From contig NZ_NMWV01000023.1 of NCBI RefSeq assembly GCF_002860405.1, positions 62,001 to 126,000 on the forward strand: 64,000 nt of DNA. The letters are read 5' to 3'. The notes beneath the pieces are model-generated. The model saw only the letters and a list, made by a program, of their open reading frames with translations. It made no database searches and was not told the DNA's origin. Positions 13,979 through 20,189 of this stretch are shown piece after piece; the first letter of the stretch is position 1, and each line of letters opens with the position of its first letter. This stretch comes from Bifidobacterium imperatoris (lineage in GTDB: Bacteria; Actinomycetota; Actinomycetes; Actinomycetales; Bifidobacteriaceae). The position numbers and the translations under genes are program-made.

Positions 13979-15439
13979 TTAGAACACCTGTATGTCGTCC
14001 ACGTCGAACGCGGGTAGGTGCATGTAACCCCAGTAAGCCATTGTCATGGCCTCCATCGCGTGCACGTCGCCCGCGTTCCGGTTCCATAGCCATGCGTCGC
14101 CGCTTTTCCTTTTCGCGGCGGTGCACACCTGCTCGTCCAATAACCGGTCGGGCGCGTGTTCCACGGCGTGCTGTTCCAAAGCGCTCACCAATGATTGCGG
14201 CGCGGTTATCGCGTCCGCCGCCCTCAAATCGGTGAGCCGGTACGCGGGTTCATAGGTGGCGGGGTCGATGGTCGATGCGAGCACGTCGGCCAACGCAGCC
14301 GATGGGCCACGCCGGTCAATGCAGATGGGAGCCCTGTAGACGGCCTGGAGCTCACGAAGGAATTGCGGGGCCTGCCCGGTGCCGTCGAGTTCCTTCACGA
14401 TCTGCACGATGGGCGGCCTATCGCCGCGAGCGATGCAGGCGGCCACTATGGTCTTGCCGGCTCCCATAGTCACGCCCACGCCGAAACACAATTTGAGCCC
14501 GCGTGATGGTTTCACCGGCTGACCGGTTGTGTCCGCCCATAGAATCGAGTCTATGGCGCGTTCGGTCACTCCATCGTCGCGAATGTTGCCGAACGCGCGC
14601 GCCCATCCTTCCGCGTCGTCGTCGAACTGCTGCCTGAATTCGGCCAACTGGTTGAAGTCGAACAGGTGGCCAGCGCCTGGATGATAGGCCCAGATGGTTT
14701 CCAAGTCCTCGGGGTCTGCGTCGAACGGGATACCGAAGTCGAAGAACGCTGTGCGTTTCGGTATGTCGCCGGCGCGCAACCGGTCCAGACGGTCGTTGAA
14801 GTATTCGCTGTTTCCGTTGCCCTCGGTGGATGTCCACCAGATTTGCGGTCTCACTCCGGTGAGCTTCAATCGTGTGGTGGTGGTCGGTATGAAACCGTCC
14901 TTGAGGTTCTTGGCCTGCTGCTTCGATAGGCTCCATACCTCGTCCACGTTGATAAGATCGCCCTGCACGCCGTGGCCTGCCGCCTCGGTCGCACCACCCG
15001 GTCTTAATTCACTGCCGTTGCGAAATTCCAAGGACATGCTGCCGTTGCTCATGCGTGGTTCCTTCGAGAGGCGACGCAACCGGCTTTTACGCCATGACTT
15101 CACGAAGTCGCGGAACTGGTCGTTAGCGTCCTTGCCGGTCTGCGCGAGATACCAGGTCTTGCGATCCGGGCCCCACAGGGCGTTACGCACGTCGTAGCTT
15201 TTCGTGATGGTCGTTTTGCCCGCCTGGCGTTGCACGGTCAATACCAGTTCGTCATACCAGTAGGTGCCGGTCGCCGGGTCGATTTCGCTGATAACGTCTA
15301 TCACCTGACGTTGCCACGGGATAAGCGGCTTGCCCAATAGGGTGCTGAACCTGGCGACAAGAGCGCCGTCTGTCTCACGGTCGGGGTTGCGCGGCGTCGC
15401 ATGACGCGGCTTCAGCTCTGGCGGCTGGCTGTGATTCAT
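13979..15439 (-). CDS. terL: Terminase large subunit
   Basis: It powers DNA packaging and cuts the genome. The 486-aa protein has a Walker A variant VQRQAGKTT at 69-77, Walker B LINVDE at 162-167 and the coupling segment WWTSTEGNGNSEY. The nuclease domain covers about 315-475, with acidic candidates D375 (ICIDRRGP) and D458 (NAGDVHAME). At the first expected catalytic Asp the protein has Gly (G322 in CFGVGVT, codon GGC). The start overlaps the small-subunit stop by four bases. Confidence 0.94.
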   Translation of the reverse strand: MNHSQPPELKPRHATPRNPDRETDGALVARFSTLLGKPLIPWQRQVIDVISEIDPATGTYWYDELVLTVQRQAGKTTITKSYDVRNALWGPDRKTWYLAQTGKDANDQFRDFVKSWRKSRLRRLSKEPRMSNGSMSLEFRNGSELRPGGATEAAGHGVQGDLINVDEVWSLSKQQAKNLKDGFIPTTTTRLKLTGVRPQIWWTSTEGNGNSEYFNDRLDRLRAGDIPKRTAFFDFGIPFDADPEDLETIWAYHPGAGHLFDFNQLAEFRQQFDDDAEGWARAFGNIRDDGVTERAIDSILWADTTGQPVKPSRGLKLCFGVGVTMGAGKTIVAACIARGDRPPIVQIVKELDGTGQAPQFLRELQAVYRAPICIDRRGPSAALADVLASTIDPATYEPAYRLTDLRAADAITAPQSLVSALEQHAVEHAPDRLLDEQVCTAAKRKSGDAWLWNRNAGDVHAMEAMTMAYWGYMHLPAFDVDDIQVF

Positions 15440-15732
15440 CGAGCGGCCTCCTGCAAAAGGTCGCTGAGTTCCTGGTCATCGTCCACGCCCTCGTACATGG
15501 TTTCAAGCTGTTGTATATAGCCGAGAAGGCTGGTCATGTTCCTTGAGATTTCACGTCCGCGCGAATTCTGCACGTCGATGTTGCGGGCGATGGAAAGCAT
15601 GGACGAATAGATGAAGTCGGCCATCGGGTTGTCTTCCTTGCCATGCCGATATTCGGTGATGAACTTCTCGGTGGCCTTTTCCTGCGGACCCTTGACCAGT
15701 CCGGCGTTCTCGAAACCCTCGAAACCTGCCAT
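15436..15732 (-). CDS. Terminase small subunit, probable
   Basis: It should recognise phage DNA for packaging. The 98-aa acidic, helical protein starts MAGFEGFENAGLVKGPQ and ends ELSDLLQEAAR. The ATG at 15732 is preferred to an in-frame TTG at 15747 because GGAG precedes it by 9 bases. No classical helix-turn-helix is obvious; the call rests on size and on the four-base overlap with terL. Confidence 0.65.
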   Translation of the reverse strand: MAGFEGFENAGLVKGPQEKATEKFITEYRHGKEDNPMADFIYSSMLSIARNIDVQNSRGREISRNMTSLLGYIQQLETMYEGVDDDQELSDLLQEAAR

Positions 15733-15790
15733 AACGATTTGCTCCAATCAGAGTACTGGTGTATTTTCCCTAAATGAAGCTATTTTTCCT

Positions 15791-15830
15791 GCCCGGTTTA
15801 GGGGTTCCGTCCCTATTTCCGGGCTTTTTT
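15791..15830 (+). terminator. Terminator-like hairpin, + strand, against gene direction
   Basis: GCCCGG (15791-15796) pairs with CCGGGC (15819-15824), with inner AGGG/CCCT, followed by six T on the + strand. All nearby genes run on the minus strand, so it may stop antisense transcription or mark a structured packaging site near the terminase genes. Confidence 0.5.
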
Positions 15831-15905
15831 ATTTATCCTGTGGGGAACCAAAAACGGTGAGGCGCGGGCTGTTCCTTAGCCATCGATTCCAAAAAAACGA
15901 GACGG

Positions 15906-16670
15906 TCACCAGCCCGCAAGCCAATCGTCTTCATCGGTTTCGGTTTCCACGGGCTTCGATGCGAGACCCAAGGCCGCGAGCCGTTCGCGCCGCTCGTTCA
16001 GCCTCGCATCGATGGATGATTGGGTGAGCCCGAGCCGATACCACTGGAGTATCGCGCGTTCCTCACCACGCACTCCACTCGCCCTGGCCTTGCATCTCTC
16101 CAACACCTCACGCTTGCCTGGATCACATACCACGATGTCATAGTCCAGGCTTATCCACTCGTCCAACAGTCGAGGACTGCGCGGGGTCATGGGCATGGCC
16201 TTCACCAGCCAGATACCCACGGGCTCCACCACACGCACCGCCCTGCGATATGCGCCGTACCATGCGCCGGTCGCCATGTCCCTGAGCCACTGCTGGCCAT
16301 GATGCTCCACACCATCACCAGACAGCAGAGCCCCAGCCAACACGTCGAAGTCCAGCACGATATCGCCGGGTTGCCTGTGCATATCCACATACGTGCTCTT
16401 CCCACCGCAAGGCGGACCAATCACCGCGTGTATCGAAGCACCGTAATGGTTCAACGTCCTATCACTGCGAAGGCTGTTGCAATGCTTGCAAGCTCTGCGG
16501 AGGTTGCTCACGATGGTGGGACCGCCCGCACGATCCGGCACGATGTGGTCGGTGGTATCCGACACCCTGGCGCATCCCGGCATATCAAGCCAGCAATCAT
16601 TACCCCAGCGTTCCATGACCTCGGCGGCGATACGCGGCGGTACCCGCTGCCTATCCTTCCTTGCCGGCAT
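15906..16670 (-). CDS. HNH endonuclease fused to a P-loop kinase-like domain
   Basis: The first 75 residues are an HNH nuclease: C and W-rich knuckle (DCWLDMPGCARVSDTTDHIVP) followed by NLRRACKHCNSLR. HNH proteins next to terminase help cut DNA during packaging in HK97-like phages. The rest has a Walker A motif GPPCGGKST near residue 85, then DIVLDFDVLAGAL and DYDIVVCDP, as in polynucleotide-kinase-like proteins. The ATG at 16670 (MPARKDRQ) follows AGAGGTGG and overlaps the upstream gene by 20 bases. Length 254 aa. Confidence 0.8.
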   Translation of the reverse strand: MPARKDRQRVPPRIAAEVMERWGNDCWLDMPGCARVSDTTDHIVPDRAGGPTIVSNLRRACKHCNSLRSDRTLNHYGASIHAVIGPPCGGKSTYVDMHRQPGDIVLDFDVLAGALLSGDGVEHHGQQWLRDMATGAWYGAYRRAVRVVEPVGIWLVKAMPMTPRSPRLLDEWISLDYDIVVCDPGKREVLERCKARASGVRGEERAILQWYRLGLTQSSIDARLNERRERLAALGLASKPVETETDEDDWLAGW

Positions 16671-16833
16671 GCTTCCACCTCTCCACCTCGCTACGCTCAT
16701 AACGCACGAGCCGGGAGCCCGGCCAGCGCGTCCACTTCGGACCCATGCCCACCGACTGCCGCCACTTACGCACCGTATCCGGTTTCACGCCCAACAGGTC
16801 GGCCACCTCCACCGTCGTCATATACTCGCCCAT
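16651..16833 (-). CDS. Excisionase-type helix-turn-helix protein
   Basis: The 60-aa protein MGEYMTTVEVADLLGVKPDT has a MerR/AlpA-like helix-turn-helix (TTVEVADLLGVKPDTVRKWR) followed by a wing (GSRLVRYERSEVERW). Such proteins act as excisionases or small regulators. The ATG at 16833 is preferred over a GTG two codons earlier because of the AAGG spacing. It overlaps the HNH gene start. Whether it helps excision is unknown; it lies far from the att sites in the lysogen. Confidence 0.72.
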   Translation of the reverse strand: MGEYMTTVEVADLLGVKPDTVRKWRQSVGMGPKWTRWPGSRLVRYERSEVERWKHAGKEG

Positions 16834-16842
16834 AATCACCTT

Positions 16843-17202
16843 CTAGAACAGTGGAATGCTGGTCTGCACATGGTCACGCGGCTGACTTTGCGGGTTGCGA
16901 GGTTTCCGGCTCAAACGTTCCGAGCGAGCCAACGCCCATTTACGGAAGTCCCGACTATCCACATACCACGTACCCTCACGCCGGTAGATACGCAAACCAA
17001 AGCGTGCGAGGTCGCGGAACTCCACCAACGTATCCACGCCCAACACACCAGCCACCTGGAAGTACTGAAGCTCGGTGATGCCCAGCTTGCCGGCCTGTTC
17101 GTCCACACGATCCGCAAACCACCGCAGATACTCGGCGGCATCCCACGGGTCGCACAGATCGGTCAGGTACTCGAACAGGTGAGGCTTATTCGATTTGCCC
17201 AT
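16843..17202 (-). CDS. Phage early protein, unknown
   Basis: I do not recognise this protein. The 119-aa chain starts MGKSNKPHLFEYLTDLCDPW and has helical acidic first half and a basic second half (REGTWYVDSRDFRKWALARS) ending in an arginine/proline-rich tail. The middle (LGITELQYFQVAGVLGVDTL) could be a DNA-binding helix pair. Its ATG overlaps the upstream stop (TGATG), so the two genes are coupled. Confidence 0.6.
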   Translation of the reverse strand: MGKSNKPHLFEYLTDLCDPWDAAEYLRWFADRVDEQAGKLGITELQYFQVAGVLGVDTLVEFRDLARFGLRIYRREGTWYVDSRDFRKWALARSERLSRKPRNPQSQPRDHVQTSIPLF

Positions 17203-17510
17203 CAGTCCACCAGCCATCCATAAGCACCCGCATACTTGGCCAAAGCCTCGAACGCCTCCCTGGCATCCCAGCAGCGCATCCCGTACTTACGAACCTTGGA
17301 AGGCGGGCAATCGGCGCGGCGCATCATCTCCCACAGCTGGTTATCGTCAATCCTTCCGGTACGGCGCACCAGGCCACTCCAACGCGCGATCTGCTCGGCC
17401 GTGACAAGGAACGATTCGGTGGTCTTCCTGGCGGCGATGAAGTCATGCAGTTTCGGAAGACTCCTAACCGCGCAATCCTTCAAAGTTTGTTCGAACGTTT
17501 CCCTGCTCAT
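17202..17510 (-). CDS. Phage early protein, unknown
   Basis: I do not recognise this protein. The 102-aa chain starts MSRETFEQTLKDCAVRSLPK, is helical, with ESFLVTAEQIARWSGLVRRT that could be a helix-turn-helix, and ends YAGAYGWLVD. GAAAGG lies 7 bases before the ATG at 17510. It opens the run leading into the packaging genes and is preceded by a 459-base non-coding stretch. Confidence 0.6.
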   Translation of the reverse strand: MSRETFEQTLKDCAVRSLPKLHDFIAARKTTESFLVTAEQIARWSGLVRRTGRIDDNQLWEMMRRADCPPSKVRKYGMRCWDAREAFEALAKYAGAYGWLVD

Positions 17511-17969
17511 CTATCAACCTTTCAAACACATGTACCAACCACCCCTTCACCTCCCATCAACCTTCGGGTGGTGAGGGGAGCAGAGCGGGTCAAGACCCAG
17601 AAGACTTCGGCTGAAAAACGCATTACACGCTTTCGCGGAAGTCCTCTGATTGGGTCTCGCGCTGCTTGGGAATGCTTCGTAACGGAGCCGGTCCTTCGCT
17701 TGCAAGAGCAGGCTGATGCCTGCCAGGAATGGTCCCCCATGACAGCCCCACACAAGCGTGTGGCATGGCCGCCCGATTCTGCCTTTACCGGCGGCTGTCA
17801 GGGGTCGGTGGCTCTCTCTTCGTCTCACAACTACCGCTAGAGCAAAGCGGCGGACTTCCCGCCACCACAGCGGGCATAGGTCGCCTAACCGCTAGCCATA
17901 CGGCGGTATCACAGGCATTCCATTATGAGTGGCCAGAACAAGGCGCTGGCACGCCAACAAAGACGGGGG
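17511..17969. other. 459-base stretch without a convincing gene, rich in small hairpins
   Basis: Short open frames exist but lack ribosome binding sites or recognisable composition. Several hairpins are visible, for example CCACAC-AAGC-GTGTGG near 17743-17758, GGTC-AA-GACC near 17588-17597 and GCAGG-CTGAT-GCCTGC near 17709-17723. The region precedes the start of the terminase-proximal block and may hold its promoter, a structured RNA, or an origin. None is proven. Confidence 0.5.
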
Positions 17970-18176
17970 CTACTCGGGTTCCGGCATAATAGCCAGCACG
18001 CCGATAAGGTTTCTGACTTCTTCCGGCGTGAACACGTACAGTTTTGACCTGAAGTCCTTACGCCGCGTGTGCGGAGTGATGCACAGCAAAAGGCAACCGT
18101 TCACTGTCCGAGTGGACTGGAACCTATAGCCCATATCTTCTTCGGCTGGCGGTTTCTGCCTGCTCAATTCGACCAC
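17970..18176 (-). CDS. Small phage protein, unknown
   Basis: The 68-aa protein (MVELSRQKPPAEEDMGYRFQ) starts at a GTG inside the end of the upstream membrane peptide gene. It contains NGCLLLCITPHTRRKDFRSK and ends EEVRNLIGVLAIMPEPE. No family recognised. The overlap with its neighbour suggests coupled translation. Confidence 0.5.
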   Translation of the reverse strand: MVELSRQKPPAEEDMGYRFQSTRTVNGCLLLCITPHTRRKDFRSKLYVFTPEEVRNLIGVLAIMPEPE

Positions 18177-18280
18177 CCCAGAAACTCACCAAGACTCACG
18201 AACGCGAGAGCGACACCGAAAGCGAACAACACCAGTGGACTCAACAGCAGCAGGCACACGCCTTGCAACAGCTTCCTCAT
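18164..18280 (-). CDS. 38-aa membrane peptide
   Basis: The frame reads MRKLLQGVCLLLLSPLVLFA and ends in SLGEFLGWSN, a two-residue basic start and a long hydrophobic stretch typical of a single-pass membrane peptide. Its ATG overlaps the upstream stop (ATGA) and its end overlaps the next gene. Function unknown; small prophage membrane peptides often modify superinfection or membrane state. Confidence 0.5.
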   Translation of the reverse strand: MRKLLQGVCLLLLSPLVLFAFGVALAFVSLGEFLGWSN

Positions 18281-18462
18281 GATTCACCCCGATTCACAGC
18301 ACCATGAACACGCTCGGGAACACCGGCCAACACCATTGCCGTACACAAGCAGACGACTCCCAGCAATTCCCAGAAACCCATCACCGTGAAAATCAAGCCC
18401 ACGAACACGGTGCAGAACGTGAGCACCGACTTATAGATGGTTGACAAGCTTCGCCCTGACAT
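18277..18462 (-). CDS. Small phage membrane protein, unknown
   Basis: The 61-aa protein starts MSGRSLSTIYKSVLTFCTVF and has two hydrophobic segments (about 10-29 and 31-48) with a short polar tail ending HGAVNRGES. It lies between two overlapping small genes in one leftward run. No family recognised. Confidence 0.55.
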   Translation of the reverse strand: MSGRSLSTIYKSVLTFCTVFVGLIFTVMGFWELLGVVCLCTAMVLAGVPERVHGAVNRGES

Positions 18463-18658
18463 GACGCGCCTTCCTTATCTCTTCCGCAAAACGGCGATTG
18501 ATACGAACCATGTCGCTCATGCTCAGATCACGAATCACCAACGATCCCTCCTCACACGAGATGTTCAGCATGAACCTGTACGGGTCGCCCGAATCCTCCA
18601 CATGGGTAAGAACCGGGTCGAACACGTTAACCGAACTCTCAGGGTCGAACCTGCTCAT
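18431..18658 (-). CDS. Small phage protein, unknown
   Basis: The start at 18658 (MSRFDPESSVNVFDPVLTHV) has GGAGGTGAGG 2-10 bases upstream, better than an in-frame ATG at 18706. The 75-aa product has an acidic first half and a basic helical end (RINRRFAEEIRKARHVRAKL). It is the first gene of the leftward early run and overlaps the next gene by 32 bases. No family recognised. Confidence 0.6.
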   Translation of the reverse strand: MSRFDPESSVNVFDPVLTHVEDSGDPYRFMLNISCEEGSLVIRDLSMSDMVRINRRFAEEIRKARHVRAKLVNHL

Positions 18659-18783
18659 AACCTCACCTCCATCGGTACGTCTGCTTTGCAAGCAGAGGGT
18701 TGACAACGTTTAGGTTCCTTCCCCCGCCGTAGGCTTGATAAGGAAGAAAAGAAACAAGCCACAAACCGAAGGAAGGAAGAATA

Positions 18784-19377
18784 ATGGGAGTTGACGTGAT
18801 GGCTTCGCTTGCTTTTGCCGGTATTTCCACCGTCGCGGCCGTTGGGGCCGCAATAGCGGCGGTAATAGGCAATAAGAAAGCGCAGGGAGCCAACGACATC
18901 GCCACGCAAGCGCTCGGGAAGAGCGACAAAGCGAACGAGCTGAGCGAACGCGCGAACCAAATCGCACAAGATGCGCTCGAAGTCAGCAGGAGCCAGCACC
19001 TGCGAGAGACGACGCACGAGGTCGTCGATTGGACACTCGAGATTGATGACGCAGGAGTGTTCACCCTGTCCAATATCGGCACCGATTCTGCCTGCAATGT
19101 GGCTGTAGTCATCACGGGTGTTCCCGAGGAAGGATGCGAGTCCGCAGAATGGAGACTCAACGAGTCTCGGAGGATACAACACGACATTTCGGCCGGCCGC
19201 CAAATCATTATCGATACCCCGCAAATACGCGATGTGGTCGAGCAGGCCAGAACAACCTTCCTTTACATCCCCGGCGTCTACGATCACAGGGCGCACATGG
19301 ATATCGAGGTCACAATCTACTGGGAAAACTCCGTAGGAGTCCTCTCTTCGAAGGTCATTAAGCGTCATTTCGACTAG
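18784..19377 (+). CDS. Membrane-anchored coiled-coil protein in the lysogeny region
   Basis: The 197-aa protein has an N-terminal membrane segment (about 6-29, LAFAGISTVAAVGAAIAAVI), then a polar helical region of about 30-75 (ANDIATQALGKSDKANELSE) likely coiled coil, then a beta-type domain (VVDWTLEIDDAGVFTLSNIG). GGAAGGAAG precedes the ATG. It is transcribed opposite to the lytic block and beside the repressor, the usual location of genes expressed by lysogens. Superinfection exclusion or host defence is possible but unproven. Confidence 0.7.
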   Translation: MGVDVMASLAFAGISTVAAVGAAIAAVIGNKKAQGANDIATQALGKSDKANELSERANQIAQDALEVSRSQHLRETTHEVVDWTLEIDDAGVFTLSNIGTDSACNVAVVITGVPEEGCESAEWRLNESRRIQHDISAGRQIIIDTPQIRDVVEQARTTFLYIPGVYDHRAHMDIEVTIYWENSVGVLSSKVIKRHFD

Positions 19378-19394
19378 AATCTGCGCCGGAGTCA

Positions 19395-19640
19395 TCACGC
19401 CACCTCCAAGGGTTTCGCGTAATCGGAACGGCCGGTGAGATAGTCCAGGCTCACGTCGAAGTAGTCGGCGATACGCGACAAGTCACGAAGAGTGAAATTA
19501 CTGCGCCCATGCAGCTTGGCGTTAAGAAGCTGGAATGAAATACCCATTTCTTGAGCCAAGGAACGCTGAGTGATGTGCTGCTGCCTCATGAGTCCCCTCA
19601 ATCTAGTTGACACGGCATCAGACGTACAGACTAAAACCAT
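19395..19640 (-). CDS. Cro-like HTH regulator
   Basis: The 81-aa protein is an Xre-type helix-turn-helix protein: ITQRSLAQEMGISFQLLNAK is the DNA-binding unit (about 23-42), followed by LRDLSRIADYFDVSLDYLTG. It is transcribed divergently from the repressor across an 80-base operator region, the standard Cro/CI layout. AGAAAG precedes the ATG. Which of the two proteins maintains lysogeny is inferred from the attachment-site arrangement. Confidence 0.8.
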   Translation of the reverse strand: MVLVCTSDAVSTRLRGLMRQQHITQRSLAQEMGISFQLLNAKLHGRSNFTLRDLSRIADYFDVSLDYLTGRSDYAKPLEVA

Positions 19641-19720
19641 GTGTTACTTTCTACAGCCAAAATAGCGCTACATCAAGTAAGACACACCGAAAAAGTAAAA
19701 TGTGGTTGTATTATGTAGTT
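19641..19720. promoter_or_regulatory. Divergent promoter/operator region of the phage switch
   Basis: The 80 bases between the two HTH genes contain TTACTT (19644-19649), AAGTAA (19675-19680) and AAGTAA (19694-19699), which are inverted or direct copies of one half-site, and the palindrome TAGCGCTA (19663-19670 region). AT-rich stretches near 19700-19718 (TTGTATTATGTAG) may supply the repressor -10. No clear ribosome binding site precedes the repressor ATG, so a leaderless message is possible. Confidence 0.55.
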
Positions 19721-20107
19721 ATGACAGCAACAATGAATATGCCAAAAGCGAAGGTAAACGCACAGGATATTGTGGCCGCTAACGTAAACCTGATGATTAC
19801 GGCGCGACACCTTCAGAAGAAGGATCTAGCCAACGCATTAGGTTTAGCCCCTCAAACGATTGCGCGTAAGCTACGTAGCGAAATTACCTGGACTATTAAC
19901 GAGACTCAGGCGGCAGCAGATTTTCTCAATACAGATGTGGCAACGTTGCTTAACCCTAATCTGACCATGCATGAGCTGTTAGGGTATAAAAATACCGCCA
20001 CCTCGGATGAGTCCAAGAATGGCGGTATTTCTGCGAGTAATGAGTGGGGCCGCAGGGGCTTGAACCCTGGACCGGGCGATTATGAGTCGCATGCTCTAAC
20101 CGACTGA
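19721..20107 (+). CDS. Phage repressor whose 3' end contains the attachment core
   Basis: The protein has an Xre-like helix-turn-helix at about 29-52 (HLQKKDLANALGLAPQTIAR) and should bind the adjacent operators to keep the lytic genes off. Start is ATG 19721 (MTATMNMPKAK) or 19733. There is no stop before the attachment core: codons 107-119 are the core, and in this integrated form the gene ends in the antisense of tRNA-Met (GDYESHALTD, 128 aa). Joining the core to the phage sequence at 1541 keeps the frame and gives 141 residues ending [13 protein letters not shown] with a stop at 1606-1608. The LAA end resembles an ssrA degradation tag. Thus integration may stabilise the repressor. Confidence 0.82.
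   Translation: MTATMNMPKAKVNAQDIVAANVNLMITARHLQKKDLANALGLAPQTIARKLRSEITWTINETQAAADFLNTDVATLLNPNLTMHELLGYKNTATSDESKNGGISASNEWGRRGLNPGPGDYESHALTD
19988..20030 (-). terminator. Phage-supplied terminator for tRNA-Met, inside the repressor gene
   Basis: AAATACCGCCA (19990-20000) pairs with TGGCGGTATTT (20020-20030), an 11-bp perfect stem. On the minus strand it begins 15 bases past the tRNA 3' end and is followed by TTTTTA. It lies within repressor codons on the other strand, so one sequence serves both purposes. Confidence 0.65.
20039..20078. other. attR, right attachment core of the prophage
   Basis: This is the second copy of the 40-base core (39/40 with 1501-1540). Here it completes an intact tRNA-Met gene, because the phage carries the tRNA 3' end. 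It is also coding for repressor residues 107-119. Confidence 0.9.
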
Positions 20108-20118
20108 GCTACGGCCCC
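20045..20118 (-). tRNA. tRNA-Met (CAT), prophage target
   Basis: Read on the minus strand the 74 bases fold as a cloverleaf: acceptor GGGGCCG with CGGCCCC, D arm GCTC/GAGC, anticodon loop CTCATAA (anticodon CAT), T arm CAGGG-TTCAAGC-CCCTG, discriminator A; CCA is not encoded. The G1-C72 pair excludes the usual initiator type. A lysidine-modified Ile tRNA cannot be excluded from sequence alone. The first anticodon-stem pair (T-C) is mismatched. Confidence 0.93.
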
Positions 20119-20189
20119 ACATTGGTTTGCATCGGCAAAAGCCAACCTTAATAGTGTAGCACGGTGGCCAGCCTGCGCCTCGCCCTGCG

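Larger units (their letters stand above)
1501..20078. mobile_element. Compact HK97-type siphovirus prophage in tRNA-Met
   Basis: The limits are the two copies of the 40-base attachment core. Inside, an integrase at the left end is followed by a leftward lysis, tail, head and packaging block, then small early genes, and a divergent regulator pair at the right end. Terminase, portal, protease-capsid, connectors, major tail protein, chaperones, tape measure, endolysin and holin are all intact, so the element looks complete for virion production. No helicase, primase, polymerase or replication initiator was seen in about 18.6 kb. I recall from published work that prophages of several bifidobacteria, including Blj-1 of B. 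longum DJO10A, use a tRNA-Met site. I could not compare sequences. Confidence 0.93.

Noticed and set aside
17547-17828. 93-codon minus-strand frame in the structured gap
   Set aside because: Arginine/serine-rich shadow-like composition and no ribosome binding site.
17924-18046. 40-codon + strand frame starting MSGQNKALARQQ
   Set aside because: No clear ribosome binding site and it overlaps the minus-strand gene at 17970; too weak to call.
20039-20107. Treating the repressor C-terminus as a simple tRNA-overlap artefact
   Set aside because: The frame begins in a genuine HTH gene with no earlier stop, and the other att copy continues the same phase to a short end, so the overlap is meaningful.
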